Shown: piece by piece, positions 1-9,100 of the stretch | Numbering within the stretch: position 1 is the first letter of the stretch | Layout: every line of letters starts with the position of its first letter | NCBI GenBank assembly: GCA_025929155.1 | Contig: JAICMR010000017.1 | Coordinates: 1 to 35,747 of the forward strand | Length of the DNA stretch: 35,747 nt | DNA from: Chthoniobacterales bacterium | Lineage (GTDB): Bacteria > Verrucomicrobiota > Verrucomicrobiia > Chthoniobacterales > UBA10450 | Direction: 5' to 3' | The notes under the pieces: generated by a model | Databases searched by the model: none | Told to the model about the DNA's origin: nothing | The model's input: the letters and a program-made list of their open reading frames with translations, nothing else | Position numbers and translations under genes: made by a program

Positions 1-1234
1 AGAGCGCAAGACCAATCAGGAGTGTTTCCACGCCCAGTATGTCGCGAAATTGCGAGACAATCGGGATGCTGCCGCCTTCGCGGATTAACGCGACTTCACC
101 GCCGAAAGCCTCCTTGAGCGCTTTCTGCGCCGCTTCGCCGAAGGCGGAATGCGGATCAGTCAGATACCAGGGACCGCTGTGACCATCGATGATCTGCATC
201 GTCACGCCGGGCGGAAGATGTTTCTCGAGGTGCTGGTGCGCGAGCTTGAGAATCTTGTCGCCGTCCTGGTTCGGCACGAGCCGGAAAGTGATTTTCGCCA
301 TCGCTTGGCTCGCGATGACGGTTTTGGTTCCCTTGCCCTGATAGCCGCCGCCGATCCCGTTGATCTCGGCCGTCGGCCGGGCCCAAAGTCGCTCCAGCGT
401 GCTGAAACCTTTTTCCCCGAACAGCTCCGATGACCCAGTCTCGCCCAGGATTTCCTTGTCCGCATCGATCGGCAGCTTTCTCCACGCCTCGCGTTCCCAA
501 TCCTCGAGCGGTTTCACGTCGTCGTAGAAACCTTCGATCGCAACGCGGCCGTTTTTGTCGTGCAAAGTGGCGAGCAACTCGACGAGAGCCGTAATCGGAT
601 TGGCCACTACCCCGCCGAACGTTCCGGAGTGCAGATCCATTTTCGCGCCGGTGATCTTAATCTCGAGCGCGGTCACGCCGCGGAGCCCGTAGGTCAATGT
701 CGGCACGCCGCGCGCGATCATTCCCGTGTCGGAGACCAGCGCGATGTCGCAGCCTAACGAGTCGCGATTCTCGCGGAGAAAGCCGGGAAGACTCCCACTG
801 CCGATTTCTTCCTCGCCTTCAATGATGAGATGCAGGTTTACCGGCAGATCACCCTTCTCTTTCATCGTCTCCTCGATGCCGAGGATGTGCGCGAAAATCT
901 GACCTTTGTTATCGGTCGCGCCGCGCGCGAAGACGAAGCCGTTTTTCAAAACCGGATCGAACGGCGGCGAATCCCAAAGGTCCAGCGGATCGGGTGGCTG
1001 CACGTCATAGTGACCGTAAAGCATGACCGTTTTGCGCCCCGGGTGATGTTTGTTTTTCGCCCAGACGATCGGATGACCCGGAGTCGAAACGACTTTGGCT
1101 TCCAGGCCGATGCGGTTGAGTTTTTCCGCCAGCCAATGCGCGCATTCGCCGACGTTTTCCTTGTAGGCGTCGTCGGTCGAGATGCTCGGGAAGCGGAGCA
1201 GCGTGAAGTAGTCGTCGAGATAATCCTGGCGCAT
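1..1234 (-). CDS. M20-family metallopeptidase (dipeptidase), truncated by window start
   Basis: Reading the minus strand from the ATG at 1234 gives an uninterrupted frame of 411 codons that runs off the left edge, so the C-terminus is missing. It resembles M20 dipeptidases of the CNDP/DapE/ArgE group, zinc enzymes that hydrolyse dipeptides or N-acyl amino acids in the cytoplasm. Visible motifs are YGHYDVQPP (residues 73-81, metal ligand His75 and Asp77), RGATDNKGQ (104-112, bridging Asp108) and EGEEEIGSGS (139-148, catalytic and metal Glu residues). A dimerisation-domain-like stretch follows from about residue 190, with LHSGTFGG. There is no signal peptide. The frame stays open upstream of 1234, but the extra residues look non-homologous, and the ATG followed by RQDYLDDYF fits the family start. 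No clear Shine-Dalgarno is seen. It is divergent from the amidohydrolase at 1314. Family call is sure; substrate is unknown. Confidence 0.88.
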   Translation of the reverse strand, partial: MRQDYLDDYFTLLRFPSISTDDAYKENVGECAHWLAEKLNRIGLEAKVVSTPGHPIVWAKNKHHPGRKTVMLYGHYDVQPPDPLDLWDSPPFDPVLKNGFVFARGATDNKGQIFAHILGIEETMKEKGDLPVNLHLIIEGEEEIGSGSLPGFLRENRDSLGCDIALVSDTGMIARGVPTLTYGLRGVTALEIKITGAKMDLHSGTFGGVVANPITALVELLATLHDKNGRVAIEGFYDDVKPLEDWEREAWRKLPIDADKEILGETGSSELFGEKGFSTLERLWARPTAEINGIGGGYQGKGTKTVIASQAMAKITFRLVPNQDGDKILKLAHQHLEKHLPPGVTMQIIDGHSGPWYLTDPHSAFGEAAQKALKEAFGGEVALIREGGSIPIVSQFRDILGVETLLIGLAL

Positions 1235-1313
1235 CGGCCAGCTTAACGACGCCGGAGCCGCGGGCAAAGTTTTTGCAGTCGCGTAATTTATCAGCGGGTA
1301 AAGAATAGCGGAA

Positions 1314-2684
1314 ATGACGCGCCTGCTTTTGCGATGGCTTCTTTTTGTCCTGCCGCTCGGTCTCATGGCGGCTGCTGCTCCGCCGCTCGCCATCACAGAT
1401 GTCACCGTAATTGATGTCGTTCGGGGCGAACGCGTCGGGCCGCGCACGGTGCTCGTGCGGAACGGTCGGATTGTGGCGATCGACGAGCCTGCGACTGCCG
1501 TCATCCAGCCGGGGATGCGGCGCATCGATGGGCGCGGACTTTATCTCGCTCCGGGCCTGGTCGACATGCACGTTCACCTTTTCAACAACAGTTCCGGCCG
1601 GCCACCTAACGAGTGGGCGTTTCCGCTATTCGTTGCAAATGGCGTTACCGGCGTGCGCGAGATGCGCAGCGAACCTGCGGAGATCGCTCAGGAGCAACAA
1701 TGGCGTCGCGCGGTCGAAGAAGGGAAATTGATCGCGCCGCGCGTGCTGGCGGCGGGAGTGGCGGTGGCTGGCCCTGACGCTGCCGCAGCGCGTCAGCGGG
1801 TTCGAATTGCGAAAGCCGCCGGCGCGGATTTCATCAAGGTTTTTTCGGAGGTTCCTGACTCATCCTGGAGAGTGATTCTCTCCGAAGCCGCAAAAGTCGG
1901 GTTGAGCGTCTGTGGACACGTTCCGGCGCAGGTGAGGTTGCTGACTGCCGCCCGCGCTGGTCAGCGGACCGACGAGCACCTCATGCAGGCCTATGAAGCT
2001 TGCTCAACGAAGGAGTCGGACCTGTTGGCGGCGCGGCAAAGGTTGCGCGGCGAGGCACTGATCGGCCTGCGCGATACGCAGGAACGCGAGATTCTGCAGA
2101 CTTTTAGTCAAAGCCGCTGCGAAGAGCTGGCGGCGAAACTTGCACGGATCGGCCAGACGCAGGTCCCGACGCTCGTGCTGCCGTGGTCGGAGGCAAACCG
2201 TTCTAAGAGCAACCCGCTCCTGGATTCGCGCTGGCGTTTCCTGCGTACGGACGAGCAGGCGCGTTGGAAAAGAATCCTGGCCGCGAACGACGACGCGGAA
2301 CTCGCGCGCGAACGATGGGAAGTTTCGCGCAAAATCGTCCACGCGTTTCATGCTGCGAAGGTGCCGATCCTGGCCGGCACGGACACTCCGATGCCGCTGG
2401 TTTATCCCGGGTTTTCGCTCCACGAAGAGATGGAGCTTCTGGCAGATTGCGGCTTCACTCCCGCGGAAGCATTGCGGGCGGCGACCATCGGTCCGGCGGA
2501 GTTTCTGGGGCTTAGCGCGGACAACGGATCGGTCGCGGTGGGCAAGCGGGCCGATCTCTTGCTGCTCCAGGGTGATCCGCTGGCGCAGGTCGAAAATCTG
2601 CGGCGGATTCGCGCCGTAGTGCTCAGCGGACGTTTGTTGCTTCCGCGTGATCTTGGGATTTCAACCGAAGCTCCTCTGCGTTAG
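1314..2684 (+). CDS. Secreted amidohydrolase (imidazolonepropionase-like, metal-dependent)
   Basis: 456 residues with an N-terminal hydrophobic signal sequence (about 1-22, ending AAAAP). The composite beta-sandwich domain starts at ITDVTVIDVVRGE. Metal-centre motifs of the amidohydrolase superfamily are present: HVH at 86-88 in VDMHVHLF, a likely carboxylated Lys175 in FIKVFSE, His202 in CGHVPA, His222 in DEHLM and Asp357 in LAGTDTPMP. The C-terminal GKRADLLLLQGDPL (410-423) is the usual return to the sandwich domain. The family includes periplasmic dipeptidase- and prolidase-like enzymes, and the exact substrate cannot be read here. The stop codon TAG lies inside a copy of the repeated CGTTAGG motif, and gamma-glutamyltransferase begins 8 bases later, so the two are probably co-transcribed and may both act on periplasmic peptides. 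Confidence 0.88.
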   Translation: MTRLLLRWLLFVLPLGLMAAAAPPLAITDVTVIDVVRGERVGPRTVLVRNGRIVAIDEPATAVIQPGMRRIDGRGLYLAPGLVDMHVHLFNNSSGRPPNEWAFPLFVANGVTGVREMRSEPAEIAQEQQWRRAVEEGKLIAPRVLAAGVAVAGPDAAAARQRVRIAKAAGADFIKVFSEVPDSSWRVILSEAAKVGLSVCGHVPAQVRLLTAARAGQRTDEHLMQAYEACSTKESDLLAARQRLRGEALIGLRDTQEREILQTFSQSRCEELAAKLARIGQTQVPTLVLPWSEANRSKSNPLLDSRWRFLRTDEQARWKRILAANDDAELARERWEVSRKIVHAFHAAKVPILAGTDTPMPLVYPGFSLHEEMELLADCGFTPAEALRAATIGPAEFLGLSADNGSVAVGKRADLLLLQGDPLAQVENLRRIRAVVLSGRLLLPRDLGISTEAPLR

Positions 2685-2692
2685 GTTTGGCT

Positions 2693-4429
2693 ATGAAATT
2701 GCGCGGACTGCTCATCATTCTCCTTTTCTCGTTAGGCTCGAAGTCGACGGCATCCGCACAGATCGACCGCATTACCGGCAAAGTCTGGGCAACGCGCTCG
2801 GAAGTGCTCGCGCAGCATGGAATGGTTTGCACCAGCGTGCCGGCGGCGACGCAGGTTGGGCTGGATGTGCTCAAGCGCGGCGGCAGCGCGGTCGATGCCG
2901 CGATCGCGGCGAACGCCACGCTCGGCCTGATGGAGCCGGTCTCGAACGGGATCGGCGGCGATCTCTTCGCAATCTTTTACAGCGCGAAAGATCACAAGCT
3001 TTACGGACTCAACGGCAGCGGTCGGTCGCCGCGCGGGCTCAGCTACGATCAGATGAAGGGCGAACTCGCGAAGCTCCATGCTCAATACATTCCACCGACC
3101 GGTATGCTCCCGATCAGCGTGCCCGGCACCGTGGACGCATGGTCGGAGCTGCACAAAAAATTCGGCAAACTCTCGTTAGGCGACGACCTGGCGCCCGCAA
3201 TTCATTACGCGGAGGAAGGTTTTCCGGTCACGGAATTGATCGCCTATTACTGGGGGCGAAGCGTGCCGATTTACCAAGGTTTGCCCGGGGCGTTTCTCGA
3301 CACTTACACGCTCGATGGGAAAGGCCGCGCGCCCGCCAAGGGTGACATCTTCAAGAACCCCGCGCTCGCCCACAGTCTGCGCCTGATCGCTGAGCACGGT
3401 CGCGACGCGTACTACAAAGGCGAGATTGCGGACAAGATCGACGCCTTCATGAAGGCGAACGGCGGCTACCTGCGGAAATCGGATTTCGATCAGCATCACT
3501 CGCAATGGGTCGATCCGGTTTCGGTGAATTATCGCGGCTACGATGTGTTCGAACTGCCGCCTAACGGACAAGGCCTGGCCGCGCTCGAGATGCTGACGCT
3601 GCTTGAGGGATTCGATCTCAAAGCCTGGGGATTTGATTCGCCGGAAACCCTGCATGCGATGATCGAGTCGAAGAAACTCGCCTTCGCCGATCGCGCGAAA
3701 TACTACGCCGATCCCGATTTCGCGAAGATACCGATCGCCGGTTTGATCTCGAAGAAATACGCGGACGAACGCCGGAAGCTGATCGATCCGAATCACGCCT
3801 CGAGGAGCGTCGCTCCCGGCAACCCGTCGTTAGGCCAGAGCGACACAATCTACCTCTGCACCGCCGATGACGAAGGCAATATGGTCAGCCTGATCCAGAG
3901 CAACTTTCGCGGAATGGGAAGCGGAATCGTCGTCCCCGGGCTCGGGTTCATGTTCCAGGATCGCGGCCAGCTTTTCTCAATGGATCCGGGCAGCGCGAAT
4001 GTTTACGCGCCGGGCAAGCGGCCGTTTCACACGATCATTCCGGGCTTCGTTATGAAAGACCAGAAACCGTGGCTCGCGTTCGGCGTCATGGGCGGCGACA
4101 TGCAGCCGCAAGGTCATGTCGAGGTGCTCACGAATCTGATCGATTTTGGAATGAGCGTCCAGGAAGCCGGCGACGCCGCGCGCTGGCAACATGAAGGCGA
4201 TCAGGAGCCAACGGGCGAGAAACTGACGCCAACCGGCGGCTACGTCGAAGTCGAAAGCGGCGTGCCGTACTCGACCGTGCGTGCGCTGAAAATGAAAGGA
4301 CATGACGTCCGCTTCGACGTCGGCGGCTACGGCGGATATCAGGCGATCAAAGTCGAGATGCACGACGGCCAGCGCGTCTACGTTGGCGCGAGCGAGAGCC
4401 GCAAAGATGGGCAAGCGGCGGGCTATTAA
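2693..4429 (+). CDS. ggt: Gamma-glutamyltransferase / glutathione hydrolase precursor
   Basis: 578 residues from the ATG at 2693; a TTG six bases upstream is a possible but less likely start. The N-terminus (1-23) is a signal peptide ending ASAQ, so the enzyme is exported to the periplasm. The Ntn-hydrolase fold is clear: GGSAVDAAIAAN and the NGIGGDLFAI loop in the large subunit, then the autoprocessing site at Asp384-Thr385 in SDTIYLCTADDEG, where Thr385 becomes the N-terminal nucleophile of the small subunit. The downstream oxyanion region GMGSGIVVPGLGFMFQDRG is also typical. The family cleaves gamma-glutamyl bonds of glutathione and related peptides. Position just after the amidohydrolase suggests a small peptide-salvage unit. 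Three copies of the TCGTTAGGC-type motif lie within the gene, encoding SLG or PNG tripeptides. Confidence 0.95.
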   Translation: MKLRGLLIILLFSLGSKSTASAQIDRITGKVWATRSEVLAQHGMVCTSVPAATQVGLDVLKRGGSAVDAAIAANATLGLMEPVSNGIGGDLFAIFYSAKDHKLYGLNGSGRSPRGLSYDQMKGELAKLHAQYIPPTGMLPISVPGTVDAWSELHKKFGKLSLGDDLAPAIHYAEEGFPVTELIAYYWGRSVPIYQGLPGAFLDTYTLDGKGRAPAKGDIFKNPALAHSLRLIAEHGRDAYYKGEIADKIDAFMKANGGYLRKSDFDQHHSQWVDPVSVNYRGYDVFELPPNGQGLAALEMLTLLEGFDLKAWGFDSPETLHAMIESKKLAFADRAKYYADPDFAKIPIAGLISKKYADERRKLIDPNHASRSVAPGNPSLGQSDTIYLCTADDEGNMVSLIQSNFRGMGSGIVVPGLGFMFQDRGQLFSMDPGSANVYAPGKRPFHTIIPGFVMKDQKPWLAFGVMGGDMQPQGHVEVLTNLIDFGMSVQEAGDAARWQHEGDQEPTGEKLTPTGGYVEVESGVPYSTVRALKMKGHDVRFDVGGYGGYQAIKVEMHDGQRVYVGASESRKDGQAAGY

Positions 4430-4452
4430 TCGCCTCTGTAGACATTATTTCC

Positions 4453-4490
4453 GTCATCCTGAGCGGAGCGCAGCGGAGTCGAAGGATCCC
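4453..4490 (+). repeat. Single arm of a dispersed intergenic repeat
   Basis: Starts GTCATCCTGAGCG and ends GGAGTCGAAGGATCCC. The same unit recurs at 10009-10048 and 11418-11456 with inverted partners, and diverged forms occur inside the SMC gene. Here I see only one arm, 24 bases after the ggt stop codon. The unit has no coding capacity and looks like a REP/MITE-type palindromic-unit relic. Confidence 0.7.
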
Positions 4491-4575
4491 GTGGGCTGCC
4501 ATAAATCGCTGCCCCGTCCCGCGTGGCGACGGCGTTTCGTCTTCGCGAGTTTCGCTCTTTTGGTTTAGTTCTTTC

Positions 4576-4612
4576 GCGACAGCTCCTGGCGACGCGTCAA
4601 GAAAGCTGTCGC
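4576..4612 (+). other. Hairpin between ggt and the permease gene
   Basis: GCGACAGCT (4576-4584) and AGCTGTCGC (4604-4612) form a perfect 9-bp stem with a 19-base loop. No T-run follows, so it is not a standard intrinsic terminator. It may be an RNA structure upstream of the permease or part of the degenerate repeat just before it. Apart from this hairpin and the repeat arm, the 4430-4712 interval shows nothing I can assign. Confidence 0.35.
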
Positions 4613-4712
4613 CGCGAGACGCGTGCGCTGCCCAAAGCCACCCGCACTCGTTAGGCACAACCGGGCTCGTTTCGCGCTTGTCTCGTTCCCCGACTTCCCG
4701 CACCGTGCGCGC

Positions 4713-6035
4713 GTGGCGGAATTGCCGGCATCCAGTCAGCGTGTTGACGAACAACTCCTGCGCGCCATCGGCGTCCTTGGCCTGACCGCGAACATCGTGA
4801 ACACCACGGTCGGCGCGAGCATCTTCAAGCTCCCGGCCGACATGGCCAAGCAACTGGGCGCCGCCGCCCCTCTCGCCTTTGTTGTTTGCGCGATTGCGAT
4901 GGCCTTCTTTGTCACCAGCTTCGCGCTCGCCGGCAGCCGGGTCTCGCTCACCGGCGGACTTTACGCATATGCCGAGCTGGCGTTCGGACGCTACGTCGGT
5001 TTTATCACCGGGCTCTTTTTCTACACCACGGCGGTTTTGAGTGTCGCGGCGGTGGTGAATTTTTTTGCCGGCACCGTCTTCGCGCTGATTCCTTCGCTCG
5101 CTGGAACCTGGGGACATTTCGCGGTTCTTCTTGTTGTCTACGCCGGACTCGCGGCGATCAACGTCCGTGGTGTGCGCGCGGGAACCGGCGCGGTTGGGGT
5201 CGTGACGATCGCCAAGTTGGTGCCACTTCTCATTCTCGTCTTCGTCGGCGTCTTCTTCCTTCACCCACCCTATCTCAGCTGGCCCGGCTGGCCCGGCGCG
5301 AGTTCGTTAGGCCACTCCGTTCTGCTTCTGCTTTTTGCTTTCTTCGGGATCGAAGTCGCGCTCATCCCGAGCGGCGAGGTGAAAAATCCCGCGCGCACCG
5401 TGCCGCGAGCGATTTACCTGGCGCTCGCGATTACCACCGTGCTCTACCTTTTGATCCAATTGGTCGCGCAAGGTTCGTTAGGGCCGCGCCTTGGTCAGGA
5501 AACGAATGCGCCTCTGGCCGCCGCCGCCGCCACTTTTCTCGGGCATGCCGGCCAGCTGCTTTTGTTAGGCGGCGCCACGATTTCGGGCTTCGGTTTTATC
5601 GCGAGCGACATCTTGAGTTCTCCCCGAATCCTTTTTGCGCTGGGACGCGACGGCATTCTGCCTCGAGCTCTCACCCATGTTCATCCGCGTTACCGGACGC
5701 CGGACGTCGCGATCATCGTTTATGCCACCCTCGCGTTTTTGTTTTCGCTCAGCTCCACCTTTGAGGCGCTTGCCGTGATGGCGAATGTCGCGGCGCTCCT
5801 CCTTTATCTGGTTTGCTGTGCGGCGGCGTTTGTCTTGATGCGGCGCGACATTCAGACGGATGCGCCGCCTTTCGATTTCCCGGGCGCGAAGATCGTGCCG
5901 CTCATCTCAATCGTGCTCATCCTCTGGATTTTGGCGCAGGCCACCGCACACGAGTTCAAAATTGCCGGCGCGGTTTTCCTCGTCGGCACCATTCTTTACC
6001 TGATTCGGCTCGCGTTCCCCGTCCGCAACGGCTGA
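4713..6035 (+). CDS. APC-superfamily amino-acid permease
   Basis: 440 residues from a GTG at 4713. The frame is open back to another GTG at 4623, but those 30 extra residues are Arg/Pro-rich and unlike a transporter N-terminus. About 12 hydrophobic segments are visible. TM1 carries GVLGLTANIVNTTVGASIFKLP, the broken-helix glycine motif that binds the substrate amino group in APC transporters. SLTGGLYAYAELAFG (TM3) and FFGIEVALIPSGEVKNPARTVPRAI (TM6 and loop) are also family-typical. It probably imports amino acids through the inner membrane. The gene follows ggt at a distance of about 280 bases containing a repeat, so shared transcription is uncertain. Three copies of the dispersed motif occur inside it. 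Substrate is not determinable. Confidence 0.88.
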   Translation: MAELPASSQRVDEQLLRAIGVLGLTANIVNTTVGASIFKLPADMAKQLGAAAPLAFVVCAIAMAFFVTSFALAGSRVSLTGGLYAYAELAFGRYVGFITGLFFYTTAVLSVAAVVNFFAGTVFALIPSLAGTWGHFAVLLVVYAGLAAINVRGVRAGTGAVGVVTIAKLVPLLILVFVGVFFLHPPYLSWPGWPGASSLGHSVLLLLFAFFGIEVALIPSGEVKNPARTVPRAIYLALAITTVLYLLIQLVAQGSLGPRLGQETNAPLAAAAATFLGHAGQLLLLGGATISGFGFIASDILSSPRILFALGRDGILPRALTHVHPRYRTPDVAIIVYATLAFLFSLSSTFEALAVMANVAALLLYLVCCAAAFVLMRRDIQTDAPPFDFPGAKIVPLISIVLILWILAQATAHEFKIAGAVFLVGTILYLIRLAFPVRNG

Positions 6036-6131
6036 ACCTTGCGAGCCCCACATTTGGTGTCCCTCGGCGCTCGGCTCCGCTGGATTTGGTATAATTTTCC
6101 TTGCGGTCCGCCGTTAGGTTACGGTTAATCC

Positions 6132-9100
6132 ATGAGGCCGCAGTCCAATCCCATGCACCTCCAATCACTCGAACTTTTCGGTTTCAAATCATTCGCCGAC
6201 AAAACGATCCTGAACTTCCACGAAGGCGTGACCGCGATTGTCGGACCGAACGGTTGCGGGAAATCAAATGTTCTCGACGCCGTTCGCTGGGTGCTGGGCG
6301 AGCAATCGGCGAAAGCGTTGCGCGGTGGCGAAATGGCGGACGTAATCTTCAGCGGCACCGATTCGCGCAAAGCGGTCGGTTACGCGGAGGTGTCGCTCAC
6401 CTTTAGCGATTGCGCGACGGAGCTAGGGGTGGATTGGCACGAGGTGCGCGTGACGCGCCGCGTATATCGCGACGGCAATTCGGAATATTTGCTTAACAAG
6501 ACCGTCTGCCGGCTGAAAGACATCCAGGCGCTCTTCGCCGACACCGGCGTCGGCCGGAGCGCTTATTCGATTATGGAACAAGGCCGGATCGATCAGATCC
6601 TGAGCTCGCGTCCGGAAGATCGGCGCGCGGTGTTCGAAGAAGCCGCGGGGATCACGAAATACAAAGGCCAAAAACGCGAAGCGCTGCGCAAGTTGGAAGC
6701 GACCGAAGCAAACCTGCTCCGGCTCAGCGACATCATCAAGGAAGTGAAACGCCAGATCGGCTCGCTCCAGCGGCAGGCCGGCAAAGCGCGCCGCTACCAG
6801 GCATTGATGGCTGACCTCCAGGTGCTCGACAGCCATCATTCGCGTGCGCAGCTCGACTCGTTAGGCGCAGAACTCGAGACCTCGCGCGCGGCGACTGGGG
6901 ATTTCGACAAACGACAGCGCCACACCGAACAGGCGATCGAGGAACAGGAGAACGCGGTCGCCGCGCAACGCGGGAAACTCGAAGAAATCGATGCGCAAAT
7001 CAACGAAGCGCGGAGCGAAGTGCAGCGCCTGCAAAGCACCATCGCGTCGCATCGCAACCGAATCGCCTTTAACCAGGAACGCGCGCAGGAACTGACGGCA
7101 CTGATCGAACGCTACGAGAGCGACATCGCCGCCGCCGAAACAAAGCTCGCCCAGCAGGAAAGCGAGATTCACGACACGGATGAGCTTCTCAAAGAAACGG
7201 AGCGGCTGCTCGCGACAAGGAGAACCGAATTAACCGAAGCCACTGCTCGCGCCGCCGAAGTTCGCCGGGAACGCGAAGCGCAGGATCAGGCGTTACAAAG
7301 CCTCGATCTCTCGATTTCAAAGGCCGAGAATCGCCTCGGCGACCTTGAGGCGGAGATCGCCGGCACGACCGATCGGCGTAGCGCGACTACGCCGCGATTG
7401 GCGGGATTGGAAGACTCGTTAGGCGAAGCCGTCACCGCGCGCGAGCAGCTTGCGCAAGAACTGGAAGTGATCCGCACCCGCGCCGCCGAACAGAACCAAA
7501 CCGCACAGGAGCTTTTCTCGAAAATTCCCGGCGCAGAAGAGGACGTTGCACGCGAATTGGGAACGTTGCGGGATGCGGATGTTGCGCTGCTTGCGAGCGA
7601 GCGCGCGGTCGCGGAGCGCCAATCGCGCCTAGAGATTTTGCAGCAACTAAACGACGAGGGGGAAGGCCTGGCGCAAGGTTCGCGAGCGCTACTCAAAGGC
7701 CTCGACGATCCCGAACGGATCCTACCCGCGATCACCGGCGCGCTCGCGTCGCTCATTGAAGTGGATGAGGAATTCGTCCCCGCGATTGAAGGCGCGCTCG
7801 GCCGCAATCTCCACGCGATCGTGCTCCGGAACGATGAGTTTGCTGGCGAGATGATTTCGAAATTGACCGATCAAAAACTCGGCCAAACCGCGCTGATCGC
7901 TCCAGAGTTGATGGTTGCTTTCAAAGGCAGTCGTTCCGAGCGCAGTGGAGGGATCTCGGCGGATCTCCCTGAAGTTTCCGAAACTCAGGAAACAGCTCGC
8001 ACGGAAGAGTCGACGGGATCCTTCGACTGCGCTCGGGGTGACGAAATCGCTGAGCCGTCTTTGCCTGACGGCTCAATCGGCTGGGCGACCGAGAAGGTGA
8101 ACGCGCCGCACGATTTACTCCCGCTCGTTAGGCGCTTGTTAGGCGAAGTCGTTCTCGTTAACGATCTCGCACAGGCACGTGAATTAAAGAGACTGCATCC
8201 GGCGCTGGCTTTTGTCACCCGCCGGGGCGAGCTGATTTCCAGTCACGGCGTCATTTACGGCGGGCGAGTGAACGAAGAAAGCAGCTCCCTTTTTGCGCGC
8301 AAAGCCCAGATCGTGTCGTTAGGCGCCGAACATCGCAACCTGTTGGAGGCGCGCGAAGCTCTCCGTCGCCGCCGTAGCGAGATCGAGCATGCGCACGAGC
8401 TCGCGACGGAACGGTTGGAGGAATTCCGCCGTCAACTGCAGGCCGCACGCGCCACGCATTCCGCGACCGCGCTCGAATTCAGCGCGCGGGAACGCGAGTT
8501 GCACGAAGCCAGCCGGAAAGCCGACGCCATCGAATGGGAAAAGACGACGCTCGACCAGCAGCTCGCGGCCTCCGGAGAGCGGATCGCACAACTTGAAAGC
8601 GAAGCGATTGAGATCCGCGAAGCCTATGAATCCGGGCAAGCCCGGCGCGCCGAGGCGCAGACCGCCGCCGAAACGGCTCGGCTCCGCGACACAGAGCTAA
8701 CCGAGCAGTTGAACGAGCTCCGTCTCGCTGTCGCGACCGAGCAGCAACGTCATGAAGGATTGCGCACCCAGCGCCTGCCGATGACCGCGCGCCAGGCGGA
8801 GCTCGCGGAGATGATCGCGACCCGTCGCGCGGACATCATTTCCTACCAGACTCGCCGCGAGCAACAGGCGATCGAAAGCGCCGCCGCCGCGGCCTCGATC
8901 GCGAAGGAGAGCGAGGAGCTTTCGATCGCCGAAGCCGCAGTCAACGAAATCACCGCAACGCGAACGAGCCATCTTGCCGACGTCAATACGCTCGAAGCCG
9001 ACCTGCGCCTTCTACGCAAGTCGCTTAGCGAAATCCACGACGCCCGAGGCAAAGAGGAAGTACGCCAGACGCAGCTCCAGTTAAGAATCGAGAACATCAC

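Noticed and set aside
1005-1577. Minus-strand open frame across the divergent gap
   Set aside because: It overlaps both the M20 peptidase (different frame) and the amidohydrolase, has no family resemblance and no signal or domain. The peptidase frame explains the strand.
2647-3345. Plus-strand open frame overlapping ggt
   Set aside because: Arg/Ala-rich shadow of the gamma-glutamyltransferase frame in GC-rich DNA, with no motif.
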